From Musa acuminata AAA Group (taxonomy: Eukaryota; Streptophyta; Magnoliopsida; Zingiberales; Musaceae), in contig NC_088359.1 in NCBI RefSeq assembly GCF_036884655.1, positions 19,825,501 through 19,889,500 on the forward strand: a DNA stretch of 64,000 bases, in the 5' to 3' direction. The translations under genes and the position numbers were made by a program. Of this stretch, positions 12,201 to 25,990 are shown in pieces. The notes beneath the pieces are model-generated. The model made no database searches and was not told where the DNA came from. It worked only from the letters and a program-made list of their open reading frames with translations. How positions within the stretch are numbered: position 1 is the first letter of the stretch; the number at the start of each line of letters is the position of its first letter.

Positions 12201-15200
12201 CATGGAGCATTGAAACTTTCTCTTTAGCATTAGAAGGATACGTCCGTAGGAGGCTGAAGTGTGCAGCGAGTTCAGCATGTTGCTAGGCCTTGAGGGGTGC
12301 AGCAGGGGCTATATTGACGTGGAGTCACAATCTAGCAAGTACGTTTGCGGGAGGCAGAACAATACACAATTTGTTTAGCAAGGCGGAGTAGTCCAAGGGG
12401 ATGGTGGTCTCCGAAACTTTCAGAGAGAAGGAAGCGGAGAGAAAAGTTGCTCCAATGAGACAGATATCCAGGAGGGATAAGTCCCGACTCTCCAGAGGGA
12501 GAACCATGTGCAACGGACCGCACATGTTGAGGAGTACCTCAAAATAACTTCACAAAGATCAACGGACCGAACGAGAGACGAGCAGTCGTCGCATGATCTC
12601 GCTTGAGATAATGCATTAGGGAATGCATTGCGAGATCAAATGGGGGAGCGACCCAAGGCAACACAAGATGAAGGTACACTCAGAGTCGATATAGAGATCG
12701 GACTCAACGAAGGACTGACCCGTGGAATGGTGGGCACGAGGGCCACCATCAACCCAATGCAAATCGAGGAGCAGAGCAACTTGGGTGTAACTTGGCGAAG
12801 TACCTAAGCCGCATAAAGGGAGCCGGCATAGAAGATGGAACACAGAGCGGAGGCACAGAGCTTTCCTTGGATATAGGTCAAGGACATGAACTCTTGCAGA
12901 GGCAAGAGCAGGATCATGTCGTTTCATGGGTCCCTCATTCTGATGGAGCGGGCTCATCCTGCATTGTGCTAAAGACGAAGTGAGCTTCGAGGCACATGTA
13001 CCTTTCCTCGAAGAAACAATTTGACAGAGGAACTAAGGCGACTTAACTTGCGAAGGCGAAGTTGGGTTCAGAAGGCCTTGGCACGGGGCAAGAGGACACG
13101 GAGGTGGGTACTCTTGAAGAATATGTCACGGTGCTGCCAATCAAGTTGCTATGAAGGAAATGGTGCGCAACAAAGATTATGCTGGTAGGGGCAAGGGCCT
13201 AGGATCCAGACAATGGTGCACCAATTTCAACGAAGTCGGTAGACTTCGAGAGTTACTATGCGACGAACTGTCCTAGAGCTGTGCTTCGTCTGAGTGTGAC
13301 CCGAGAGCGGATGGACGAAGGTCGATTGCCAAAGGAGCGAACACAATCGAAGATGGAAGAGGCCACACATTGAGGGATCACAATCCGAATTCATCCCACA
13401 AGTATCAGAATGCAATGGAGATGTCACCAGGAAGTGACATGGTGCAGCGAATCATGGTGGAACAGTTTGTGGCAATGTGATACACACGAATCTAGTCCCG
13501 TGAGGGACTATATCATACGAAGGTATAATCGGGAGTTACTAGGAGCTCCACATCGGTGAACAATACGACGGCAAGAATGGCTATGAATTCAAGGAGTGAA
13601 AGCCATGGTACCACAAAGGCGAGTCTTCCGTGTGTGCATCGGATGAAAGCCTTGGTCATCAGCATATAAGGGCTGTGTACCACTGAGAGAAAAGTTCAAA
13701 TGGAAGTACCAGTGAGTCCCATAGGAGGGACTTGATCATGCAATGGTATGATCGAGCGGCTGGAGAGTTGGACTGCTCCAAAGCCCATATTCGCTTAAGA
13801 GAGCCAGCCAAGTCAGAGGATAAAGCCAAGTAAGCGAACGTTGCTACCAAGGAAGCTAAGGAGAACAGAATCGATGCGAACCCTGCAACATGATGGTAGA
13901 GGCCATGCATGGGAGTTGTAGTCTATCTTACCATCGACCAAGGGGAACTACTTAGAGAACACAGAGGTATTGAAGCAGGGGGTCAAAAGGGGCGAAGAAA
14001 TGACGACGAGTCCAGAGGAACTTAGCTACCCAAAACCAAGCATCGGTTAGAATGGAGGTGGACTCAGAGGAGTGCCACAAAGACAGATCTATTGATCGCG
14101 AAGAAATGGATGTAGATGTGAGGCGACGGATAGTAGGGCCATGGGCATGGCAGTGCCATGGTATCATAGAGACGGGATTTCCATGAAGTCATCGACCCCT
14201 TGCTCTCATGAGGGGAAAGGCTTGGTCATGAAAGAGGCCGAGGAAGTGGAGAATGCAAAGGCAAACTCCAAGTACCAAGATAAGGCTGAAGGGCAGAGGC
14301 CAGGGAACTTCGTAAGACCGGTGTCAACGAGCTTCTCGTCAAGATAGCTAAAAGTTGAGAACTTCGGGTCGATGCAAGAGTGTACGACCAAGGAACGAAG
14401 CAGGCAGTACGCGGTGTTGTACATTTGATACTCAGTGGAGTAGGCGACTGGGTTGATGGAGAAGACATTATAATCTCAGAGGCGACCAAAGCTATCAGAG
14501 ACTTACTCTAAGTTGCGGTGAAAACTTCTTGCATTTCAAAAGTTCGATGGCATTGGAGAAGATGAATCACAGTAACTAACTAAACGCAAGGAGTGCAAAC
14601 ACTTCAAGTACTTCAGAAATGTGAGCAAAGAGTAGGCGAAGGCCAGTACAACCCTCGAGGAGGCGGGCGAAGTCAAGTAACCATTGTCTTCTTAACTCTT
14701 AAAAGAATGGGTGAAACTGAGTACCCCAAATCTCTTATCTATCCAGTAGAGGGGCTTTAAACATGTTCAAAGACCCTTCGAAGAAATCAAATTGAAGACA
14801 ATAGTTGTCAAATCCTCACCAATTGTGATCAGTGCTACTGAGAGTAGATTATTCGCTTCATTTCTAAATAGAATGTCAATCAAAAGTGAAAGTGATACGA
14901 ACCTACTTGAAAGTGACAACTAAGTGAAAGAAGAGTCGATAGGCAAATTTTATGGAGAAAGGACTCAAAAACTTCAAAAGTTTGCGAGGCGATGCTCGTT
15001 AAAGCTCCAACAAGCATCCACTCAGTTCAAGTAGCATGAGGCATTTGAGAGACTGGCACATGGTAAGGATGGTCTTTTCCTTCATCTAAATGATCCGCAG
15101 GAACCAACAGGGATCGACACAACTCAGCCAACCCTATACTAGAGTCAGAGTCATTGGCGAGTTGAAGCAGCATGGCGGATCAAAAGTTCGACCACTCAAC

Positions 15201-18200
15201 AACAGCGGCGGAGAACAGCTGGGAGCCAGGAGGTGCATTGTAGCTGGAGCAGAAGATTGAAGATTCAGCAAAGGTGAGGAGTTACAACGTCGGCAAAGGC
15301 TTCGACGAGGACGTTGAAAAAATAAGTGAGGGAGAATGTCACGGACAAAACTGTAAACGAGGTGTTTAATGTAATGCTCATTTATGTCTGTGTCTCTTGG
15401 TTTGTTCATGCTCGGTACAGCATGTAGAGGGACGGTCGAAGGCTTAACAGCCCCATTTTAGTTGGGTTTGGTGGTCGTCCTAAGCTTACAAACAAAGGTT
15501 GTCATGTAGGCACTTGTGGGGATTTCGGTCTGTAGTGGACTATTTTGGATCCTTTGTTGTGCGACCGTTCAGAACTTGTGAAGTCTATTTGTAATTTGCA
15601 TTGGTTATAAAGTGTTTCCTGAAATGATTTCTTGTGGATCCCGAGTGAGGCGCTTTCTCTAACCCGTTTTCTCTTTTGTAGGTCATAAGAGACCATAGGA
15701 GATTTCGAGGAGCCTAACCTTTGCGGACGGACACGCAAGGGTGCCGCACAACTTAGGCAAAACCAGCTAAGTCTGTGACAGTATGTCAGAATCCAGATGC
15801 TATATGAGCAATACAACCAAGGCAAGGACACATTTCCAAGTAAGGAAACTTACCTTATATTCTATGCATTTAAAACTCATACAAGCGAAAAAAGCAAACT
15901 AGACATCAAAAAAGAAAAAGGAGAAGATTTCAGGCATAACAGACAACAAATGGTAATTGTTGAACAATCATTCAAGAAGAACAATGACTTGATACTACAG
16001 TTCAATATTACAACTATAGCATCTAAAGCAACAACTACATAGCTTGCAGAAACAAATAGCTGGTTTTAAATATATACCTTATCAGGATTATTTTTTACAA
16101 TCACTGCTCCAACTGCACCTCCTAAAGATCTCCCAAAGACAACTATTCTTGATGTGTCAATATCTTTTCTCTGTGTTAGATGATTTAATGCTGCCTAATA
16201 AGAAATAGAACCCCAGTTATCATAAATAATCCAATAACATGAGAAAACAAAACACACATCAACAAACCTGAGCATCCATGATAATGCCATGCTGTGATGG
16301 GTGACCATCACTTTCTCCATACCTGTTGTATCATGCATACATTTTTCATGGTTACACAAACACAAACATAAATGGCATACACTGTATTAATTGCCAAAAT
16401 TCAGATAGCAACAATCAAGACACTGGTAAATCATGGGGCAAAAGAATACCCTCTGTATGAAAGCATGAATACATTGCATTGCAGCCTCTGCATCATTATC
16501 CGGACAAATTCAAGACGGTGAGCAATATCTAAGCAACTGGGTTTAAGGCCTCCAATATTGCAAAATCCAACAACAACTGAATTACAAGATATATCCTCCT
16601 AGAGATAAAAATTTTCAGGATACTGCCAGCATTTTCTTGGAAGAAGAGTATCGTTGGACCTGCAGAACAAGGATATGATAATCACAAAAGGGGAAGAGGT
16701 AATTGAAGTGCCAAAAGAATATATATGTCTTCTTGTTACACTGACTGAACTGCTGAGGGAAAAAAATTCAACAGGTTATTAACCTATTCATGAAGCCAAA
16801 ACAAAAACCTATACTGAATAGGGCTCGAGCACAAGTTACTGCAGTGCCTCCACCATAGCAGGCGAAGTTTACACAGTGAGGATCCAACTAAGCTTATGCC
16901 AAAAAAGCAGCAATCTTATCCATCATTCTAGGTAGGTCATAGATACTATCCCAGTAATCATTACCAGGGAAAAGTCAAAATTGCAATCAAATGAAACTTG
17001 TTTGTATCATAAGTCATAACTCATAAAAATTAATATTTCACTCTTGAACTATGAGGCCAGTTAGTCAGAATAAAGAAAGACCGTAATTTCATGCATATAA
17101 CTATCCCATGCAGCTTCACCTATAACACCTAATTTCTCAACCACTGCATAAGATGGCAGAGTCGCTAATGGATTAATCTTTCGATATCTACATCTCTGAT
17201 ATCTAATTAGTTGTTCTTTATATTTTGTTGTCTTCTTGATGCATATCAGGTCTTTCTCCAGCCATTTCAAGTAAAATTCTTCAATCAAGTGCTGATGCAC
17301 AATGCTCAAGATAAATTTCATTCAGTCTTCCTGAAATACTTCCTGAGGCGATCTCCACACCATTCCACTCCTTTGTTCTTCATTTTCATCCACTATCAAA
17401 CTTTTTTCTCTTAAACCAATACCTGTATTAAGTTGTTGTGATTGCACAAACCATTTTAATTTATCATAAAACAATATATGGTACAACAATTGATGTTCTT
17501 ACAGCAGGCAATTATTAATGAAATCCTACATATCTATGCTACTCCAGTTGCATAACTAACATGTTAACTCTTTATCAGGTTACATGTTAAAATGAAACCA
17601 TATTAATTGTTTATCATGGTACAACAACTGATGTTCTCCTTCATCATGTTAACTGTTTTAACACCAACAAACAAAAATTAAGTTTTTGATAAGATAATTC
17701 AACCATTGTTACGAAAAATCAACATAGCTGCAACGGTAATGTGAAAGAAAGTCATTCATTGCATTTCAAGATAATGGAAGTGATGGGACACAATTCAAAT
17801 ATATAGCAAAAAGTATTGTGGAAATTTGAAGAAGGCAATAAGCTTCATGCCCTCGTCAACAATAGTTGGACACTGGAATGGAGAGAAAGAACGGCGGTTC
17901 GTCACCAGATTCGGATATTAGTTAACAGAAAGCATAAACTATACGAATAATTACAACCTAAATATAGGTTAAACCCGAGAACATCATGTATGATACCCTG
18001 ATCTTAACTTGCAAGACGCTGAACTACAAAAGAAAATTACCCAAGACATACAAGAAAGCAAGGGACTAATACTAATAAAAATTCTTCTCTTTTTTCCTCC
18101 TCGTTAAGATCAAGCACACAAGGAGACTCGGCGATCACAAGGAAACATAGAAATGAAGCAGGCACCTCCAAGGAACCTTACTAAAACTAGATCCGTCCGC

Positions 18201-18613
18201 CGAACAGTAGAAAACCCTGTTTTTTTTTTCGTTTCCTCGAAGATAAAAATTAAATTTCAGCATTGTTGAAGAGAAATCGTGCAATTCAAAAGGGGATCCA
18301 CCGGTGTCCCAAGAAAAGAACAGCAAGAATCCTGATAGAGATCTGTAGAGAGATCAAGAAGGTTCCGGCACCCACCTGGCTTCGGAGGGGAGTGCTTGAT
18401 GAACCAGGCGTGGAGGCGGACGCCGTCCGAGGCCCGGAGAAAGACGTCCTCGTAGTCAAGCCGGAGTCGGGCCGGGGTGAAGGGGTAGGCGCGGGCGAGT
18501 CCGGGGACCACCGGGACGTACACCAGTCGCTCCTGGAACGCCACCAGCGCCACCATCCCCACCACCGCCACGCCCCCCGCCCCGTAAACCAGCGCCTTCA
18601 GGAACGAAACCAT
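7941..18613 (-). CDS. WAV2-like: Alpha/beta-hydrolase, WAV2/BEM46/ABHD13 family (7 exons)
   Basis: Minus-strand exons: 18613-18376, 16659-16624, 16528-16450, 16322-16268, 16194-16078, 10877-10713 and 8210-7941. All introns are GT-AG and phases join to 319 residues plus stop, close to the family's usual length. An N-terminal hydrophobic segment (about residues 8-28) predicts a membrane anchor. The body is a serine hydrolase fold: FFQENAGN (oxyanion-side loop), nucleophile GRSLGG with Ser159, then GLQDE (Asp243) and GMHMD (His275) completing the triad. WAV2 of Arabidopsis acts in root bending and lies in membranes; the substrate is unknown (family knowledge). Exon 1 is GC-rich, as in many monocot genes. 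Intron 5 (5.2 kb) holds an antisense LTR element and intron 6 (2.5 kb) is rich in pyrimidine repeats. No coding break is seen, so it is probably functional. Confidence 0.93.
9193..9226 (+). repeat. (CT)n microsatellite in hydrolase intron 6
   Basis: A run of CT dinucleotides follows a T-rich stretch (9118-9190) inside intron 6 of the minus-strand hydrolase gene. The open frames around it (about 8944-9423) are low-complexity Leu/Ser/Phe reading and not genes. Confidence 0.85.
10363..10520. repeat. Degenerate 80-bp tandem duplication in intron 6
   Basis: ATCACAAAAAGCRAGTTA followed by a similar AT-rich block occurs at 10363 and again at 10443. The two copies differ at several bases, so the duplication is old. 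It lies in an intron of the hydrolase gene. Confidence 0.6.
11256..11701 (+). repeat. 5' LTR of LARD-like element, copy 1
   Basis: It aligns over its whole length with 15337-15780, sharing for instance the GTTTAATGTAATGCT and CTTGGTTTGTTCATGCT words near the left end and GGCAAAACCAGCTAAGTC near the right end. The first dinucleotide has decayed from TG to TA. Confidence 0.88.
11704..11715 (+). other. Primer-binding site (initiator tRNA-Met type)
   Basis: TGGTCTCAGAGC starts two bases after the 5' LTR and differs by one base from the common plant PBS TGGTATCAGAGC, which is complementary to the 3' end of initiator tRNA-Met. It fixes the orientation of the element as plus. Confidence 0.75.
15337..15780 (+). 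repeat. 3' LTR of LARD-like element, copy 1
   Basis: It begins TGTCACGGAC right after the purine-rich AAGTGAGGGAGAA tract and ends GTGACA. It is homologous to 11256-11701 and, in reverse complement, to both LTRs of the copy at 56700-60579. Confidence 0.9.
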
Positions 18614-19260
18614 CGTTGCTTCCGGGGAATTCCGTCGAACGGGTGGCCGGCAACAAGGAACGCGGTCCCAGGTCCGGAGACGCCGTCCTAGGGGATAGCG
18701 AAAGCGAGATTAACTCGCACGTGCGGGGGCGTCCAGTTTGACGGTAAAGATGCTCTGTCGCAAGCACATGCGAGCCTCTCTTTTGACCTCTCACCTTGCG
18801 CCACGAAACGGTTCGACTACTCCTGTCTAAGGCGTAGCAGGGAACAGGGTCATTCTTCGATAGCAAATGGTGGGCTCATGCATCGACTCAACGACACGGT
18901 TCGACCACTCCTGTCTCCTGTTTTTGGACTCGTTCAGGACAAGTGAGGTCCGCCTGTCTCTCCTTACCAGTAATCTTTCGCCACGTCAGTGAAAGAGGTG
19001 TCATGCCCTCTCGTTTTCCTATGGAGCTTACCTGTCTGGGACGATGCAGAAAACAGGGTCCTCCTTCGGTTCACGAAAGAAACCGACGGGGCCCACGAAA
19101 TGACCCACCGGAAAGGTCGAGTCTCTCCAATTGGATGTTGAATTGAACGACAAATTCTGCGTCGAGTAAGACAGGTGATCCGCACCCGTTCCTACTGAAA
19201 GTCTTGACGGAGGAGGGTCATGGCCTCTAAAAAAACATCTGCTCCATCTGGATTGGTTTA
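18614..19260 (-). promoter_or_regulatory. 5' flank / likely promoter of the hydrolase gene
   Basis: This is a relatively GC-rich stretch directly upstream of the hydrolase start codon on the minus strand. It contains two similar segments (ACGGTTCGACTACTCCTGTC near 18808 and a near copy near 18897). I could not place a TATA box or start site with confidence. Long open frames on both strands here are low-complexity and overlap the promoter and exon 1; I do not call them genes. Confidence 0.35.
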
Positions 19261-21196
<1,936 letters not shown>

Positions 21197-21621
21197 CCTT
21201 AGTTGAATTTATGTTATTCGAAGAATAGGTACTTGGAGAATAAGATGAAAATATTTGTGATAGAAGGAAAGAAATTATTAAAAACTGAAGATTGATCATT
21301 CTATAAACATCTTATTTTCCTAAATGTTTTTGTATAAATTTGGAAGAAAATTACTATGTGTGTTCCTAAAATTTTCTCTGGTATATTTTTAAAAATTTAA
21401 TTTGTTTAGATTTTATGCAAGAAAATATAAAAGGAGTTTTGAACTCAATTTGGATTAACTAAAGTGAATTCTCTTTCCTAAAATTTATTATTCTATTCTA
21501 GTAAGTAATTTTTTTGTGGACGTAGGCAAAAGAAATTAAACTATATAAATATTTTTGTCAATTATTTATTAATTTATATTTTAGTACTAATTTTTTTTAT
21601 TTTAATTTTATCATCAAAGAA

Positions 21622-21623
<2 letters not shown>

Positions 21624-21658
<35 letters not shown>
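21624..21658. repeat. (TA)n microsatellite
   Basis: A TA dinucleotide run of about 35 bp in AT-rich intergenic DNA. Confidence 0.9.
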
Positions 21659-21661
<3 letters not shown>

Positions 21662-21954
21662 TTATATAGTCATGAATTTTTAGTTTCGGAATCGATAGTT
21701 TCAGTTTTTTTAAATCAGGAATTGATGATTATAGTTCGATTTTGGTCATATTTTTTATATTTCTAATTAATTTTTTTAAAATATAAAAATTAAAGTTATT
21801 TTAAAAAAAATAATAATAAAATTATGGAAGCAACGATTTTGATTTTTAAAACCTAGGTACTAGAATCGAAATTTTTAGGGCCAATTTCGATTCAGTTCTA
21901 GTTTGATTCTGATTCGAAAAGAATTATGCTTAAACCTATATATGTGGACGAGAA

Positions 21955-21991
<37 letters not shown>

Positions 21992-22054
21992 CACATATAT
22001 ATATATATACATACACATACATATATATATATATACACATATATATATATATAT

Positions 22055-22140
<86 letters not shown>

Positions 22141-22153
22141 TTATATATATATG
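21955..22153. repeat. Compound (TA)n/(TACACA)n microsatellite, about 200 bp
   Basis: A TA run regularly interrupted by CA, giving ACATATA and ACACATA words. Frames of alternating Tyr and Ile on both strands across it are artefacts of the repeat. Confidence 0.93.
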
Positions 22154-22521
22154 ATAAAAGGATTGGCTATCAAGAACTTAGAGGAGGTAGGATGGACAGT
22201 TGGCCAGATCTAGTATGGATCGTACATGGACGATAGTTGGAGTCGACGGTTCTCCTAAGGTTCCCTCATCTGGGATCCTTGGGGAAGAGGATCAAGTTGA
22301 CCCTTACGAATAGCTTGATGCACTATCTCCCTTCAATCCTTTAAACGAAATGTGGCAAAAAGAAGGAAAATCCATGGACCAACCCCATCGTCTCTATCCT
22401 GTAGGAACTACAAGATCATCGCAAGGACGCCTTCGGCATCCAAGGGTCACGGACCGACCATAAACCCTGTTCAATAATCAATAAGTAGAACACATTAGCT
22501 GTCCGCTCTCCGATTGGGCGG

Positions 22522-22522
<1 letters not shown>

Positions 22523-22608
<86 letters not shown>
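22523..22608. repeat. (TA)n microsatellite, about 86 bp
   Basis: An uninterrupted TA run directly right of a mixed-composition block (22200-22520) in which no gene is recognised. Confidence 0.93.
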
Positions 22609-22612
<4 letters not shown>

Positions 22613-24470
22613 CTAAGTTTACTTTGATTCTTACATTGTATCAAGAATTTGAAACCTATATGCATCACCAATTTTTACTTGATCTAATCATGAAAAATAT
22701 GCAAGTGGATGGCCTGAAATTACTTATGCTCAATCTAGAAATTGATTTAATAGCCATGATTTGTTTTGAATTTAAAAGGAGAATGTATTGATCGTTTAAC
22801 TGCACATATAATGCAATAATTACTGAAATATGTACATAAAGTCCTTTTTATGTTGATATTATGCATATATAAGGAAGGAAATAAATGTCACAACCTTTAG
22901 AATTATGTACATGGAATGGGAACAGTTAAAGATGAATTATGATACCAGTTGACTTGCTCAAAGGCATACAAATTGAATCATTCGTGGCGCTTGTTCAACT
23001 ACTGTTCATGATTCATCCAAGTTGATGTGGTACACATATCTTATTAGTTAACTTGTCTCCATCAGCACCTACACAACTTCTTCATCAAGCCACGTCCGAT
23101 GGACCAGTTAGGTCTTGAGAACATGATACAACCCATTAACATATTAAATGTATAGATTAGGGTTGCACCTCATGTTATAGAATACGTCACCGACAAAGTT
23201 TTCAAGTGATGGGAAATTTTTAATTGGTTTCTTATCTTATTTTGTACAAATGACATCCACATATGAAGAAGAGTTTACTTGAATTGTGGTCGTTAAGGGG
23301 GGAAAAAAAGAAGGATTGACTTGTAAGATGAATAGAGTTGATATGAGAAGATTCTTGATTTTATAGAAAAAAAAAGAAGGGAAGAAAAAGATATAACCAA
23401 TGGATGAAACGATTGTATTATATTATTATTATTATTATTATTAATTTATCTTTGTTGAGATGATCATTCAATTCAAGATATAAGGAGAAATCATATCGAA
23501 TCCATCATTGTATATTTCTTTATTTTTTTCATGTTATCATTCTTTTGTAACACTCTGATGAGTAATATATTGTCATTTGAATTCGAACCAAAAAAAAAAA
23601 AAATCATAATGAAGGAATTTAGTTTTAAAAGTCATTAATGTATACTCTAATATGCCAAAGCCATAATCTTTGCGGAGTTCTACGAGAATAACTATTCCCA
23701 TGCTATGGAAGATGGCGTGGAGTGATCTTGTGTAGATAGAGCACAGGAACCCTACAAGGGACCATGGAGCTAGCCTGTCGTGTGTGTACCTTTGTCCCCT
23801 TGCATGTCTCATCAAAAGCAATTCCACTCAAAATTAGTCATTCTTTCCTTCTTTATCGTCGTCTTCACCCATACAATTTAGTCATGATCTCATGAGTGTG
23901 GTGCAGAAAATTAACTTCAGCCTTTTCCTACACCCCACCATGTAAGGGTAAACACTCAACTTGTATCCTTTTTCCCCTTTTTCTTTTTCTTGCTTCCTTA
24001 TCTTAAGGGGTCGTAATTACTGACCAAAATTTGATGATTATAAGCAAAATATACACATGTTGTTAAAGTCCCTCCCTAGCTATGTTCTTAACCATCGTAT
24101 ATACAAGGAAGGAGATTCGATTGAATAATTGGATGGCTAATCATGCTCGAAATGATAAAATAATAATAATAATAATAATAATAATAGTATTTTGGAAACA
24201 GAATTCCTTAGCTTTATAAATGTATTTTACTTGTTCATTTCGATACAAGGGGTGATTTTTGTATTCATTTATATTAGCAATGTTTATTTATTTATTTATG
24301 CCTTAGTGTGTATATTTTAATAAATATTTATTTTAATAAAGAAAAAAAATGAGTTGGACGGAGATTTAATAGTGTAACACAATTTACTAGATTGAATACA
24401 TATTAAGAGTTTTATGATGGTATACGCAGCTCAATGTGTATGAAGTACATGTCAAGTAGCTGTTCCTGTA
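22609..24470. other. Intergenic, no gene recognised
   Basis: AT-rich DNA with short TTA (23415-23440) and TAA (24162-24187) microsatellites. Only short frames without recognisable domains occur on either strand. Confidence 0.5.
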
Positions 24471-24514
24471 CATGCGCGGTTTGCATGTGATAAGGTATAC
24501 TTTGAGTCAAGAAC

Positions 24515-25145
24515 ACGTCACAATCGATGTCACGCCGCGCTATAGTCGGGTCAGCAAGGGGAGCACCCTCACACGCTCAGTTAGAATCCGTACCGAGGCA
24601 CTGTTTAGCATGTCCCATCCCGGAAGCTCGAGGCGGTGCCGTCTGACATCGTCCCATACGCCCTGGAACAACAGCCGCACAGTACCGTCTCATCCCTCGA
24701 GGATCAGTCGCCACGCCAAACCCGTATGCGACCAACTCTCGTACAATAATATAAAAGCCTTAGCCGACATCCGGCTAGAGGAGGAGGAAAAAAAGGAAAG
24801 AGAAACACAACTATTGACTTGTTCGTCGGAGGGGCCAAAGTCGGGAATCATTAGATGAAGACCATTTTACATGCAAATGGCTACCCCCAAGCCACGAGCG
24901 TCTCGACCTGGGAATCACCGTTTGTTGAACGAAGGCGAGTTGCCAACCAGCTCGAGAACGGAGAGAGGCTGCTCAACGCAGACAGTGCCCGGATCGAGAA
25001 ACGCTGATCAACACCCCGTCGCGAGGGCCCGACCTACCTCGGTATCCAATTCAGCCGACAGAAGACTCCCAACATCGACCCGTGGACCGATCTTGAGTCA
25101 CCAACCACGATACATTTGTTCACCAACACGGTGAACACGTGACAA
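24515..25145 (+). mobile_element. GC-rich LTR-retrotransposon remnant (gypsy-like, tentative)
   Basis: An abrupt GC-rich block opens with TGTCACGCCGCGC. It holds an LTR-like TATA phrase (ATAATATAAAAGCC near 24750) and the phrase TTCGTCGGAGGGGCCAAAGTCG (about 24823), of the sort found in the R/U5 part of gypsy LTRs. The following 24868-25140 reads like a leader/gag-start region. There are no partner LTR and no domain hits I can assert. The 128-residue open frame inside it (24472-24858) is therefore not called a gene. Confidence 0.35.
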
Positions 25146-25637
25146 GCATACAAAATCTAAGGAGATAATAGAGAGAATCTAAGTCACCGACCGCTGTGAT
25201 CTACCAATTAAACTATGGGATGAATCCTTGGATCCAATTAGTTTACCTGTCGGGTGGAACATGAAACCAACGGCCGTTTGTAGGTGGGGGTTGGGGTGGG
25301 GGTTCTCGAGCATGCAAGCCAGGCGAGCAGTGGGCATGAGTCATCGGCGAAATGCTTCGTGTGGTTGCTCTGGGGCAAGACGTTCGAGTGAGAGTGATAC
25401 CGATGATATAGCACCAGTCTTGGGTAATTAGCCAAGGGCAAGATGACATTGGGTAGTCTTGGAAAGGAAGGGGCAGAGAAAGAGAGAGAGAGAGAGGGGG
25501 AGGCGGCTAAGTGTCTGGCGTTGGAAGTGGAGAAAGATTTGTTTATATCTTTACTGTTTTGAAGGATAAAGAAAGGTTGATAACGAGGCAGATGCTTTTG
25601 TATATTTGGCAAGTGAAAGCTTTACAGCATCCATAGG

Positions 25638-25673
<36 letters not shown>

Positions 25674-25990
25674 AGGCAGAAGGAGGAACGGGCATCAGGA
25701 AAGGGGACATGTTCCCTTCCTGAAGGTTACGCTCTTGACCCGATGACTTTGTTGTGACTTTTTTTTCTTCTTTTGATCATTCAGCCTCGACTCAGATGCC
25801 TTCATGACTGGAGGTGTCGCTTGTCAGCTGAAATTGTTTGATTTCTAAGGGCCTGTTCTTGACTCTGTTTGTGTACTGCTTTTTGGCGTTGGGATGTTTT
25901 GGAGAAGAGGTTTGTTTTGTAGCGGATATTTCAAAAGACTTTAGTTTTTATATGTATTTTTGTTTCATTGTAGAAAGAAGGAGATTGGTT
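25146..25990 (+). promoter_or_regulatory. Probable promoter / 5' leader region of the NF-YA gene
   Basis: This stretch is GC-richer than its surroundings and contains two GA microsatellites (about 25479-25496 and 25642-25668). GA tracts are common in plant 5' leaders. It lies upstream of a long non-coding region leading to the NF-YA coding exons, which fits the family habit of having introns in the 5' UTR. The exact transcription start and first splice donor cannot be fixed from sequence alone. Confidence 0.3.

Larger units (their letters stand above)
11256..15780 (+). mobile_element. Non-autonomous (LARD-like) LTR retrotransposon in hydrolase intron 5
   Basis: Two direct repeats of about 445 bp (11256-11701 and 15337-15780) flank about 3.6 kb. 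The right repeat begins TGTCACGGAC and both end GTGACA. The left one begins TATCACGG, a one-base change from TG. A tRNA-Met-like primer site follows the left LTR, and a purine tract (about 15323-15336) precedes the right LTR. No protease, integrase, RT or convincing gag frame is found on either strand, so the element must have used another element's enzymes. It runs opposite to the host gene. No clean target duplication remains (CATAT versus GTATG). LTRs differ at many sites, so the insertion is old. Confidence 0.88.

Noticed and set aside
11606..15409. Minus-strand frames of 80-110 residues in the LARD-like element
   Set aside because: No gag, protease, integrase or RT wording; treated as non-coding, though the shared antisense frames are noted as a finding.
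18263..18866. Long Arg/Pro-rich open frames on both strands over the hydrolase first exon and promoter
   Set aside because: They are shadows of GC-rich exon 1 and its flank; only the minus-strand frame 18613-18376 has family similarity and correct splice phase.
21875..22213. Tyr/Ile repeating open frames
   Set aside because: Pure products of the TA/TACA microsatellite on both strands.
24472..24858. 128-residue frame
   Set aside because: It lies in a GC-rich LTR-like block, has no domain, and crosses the LTR-like TATA phrase.
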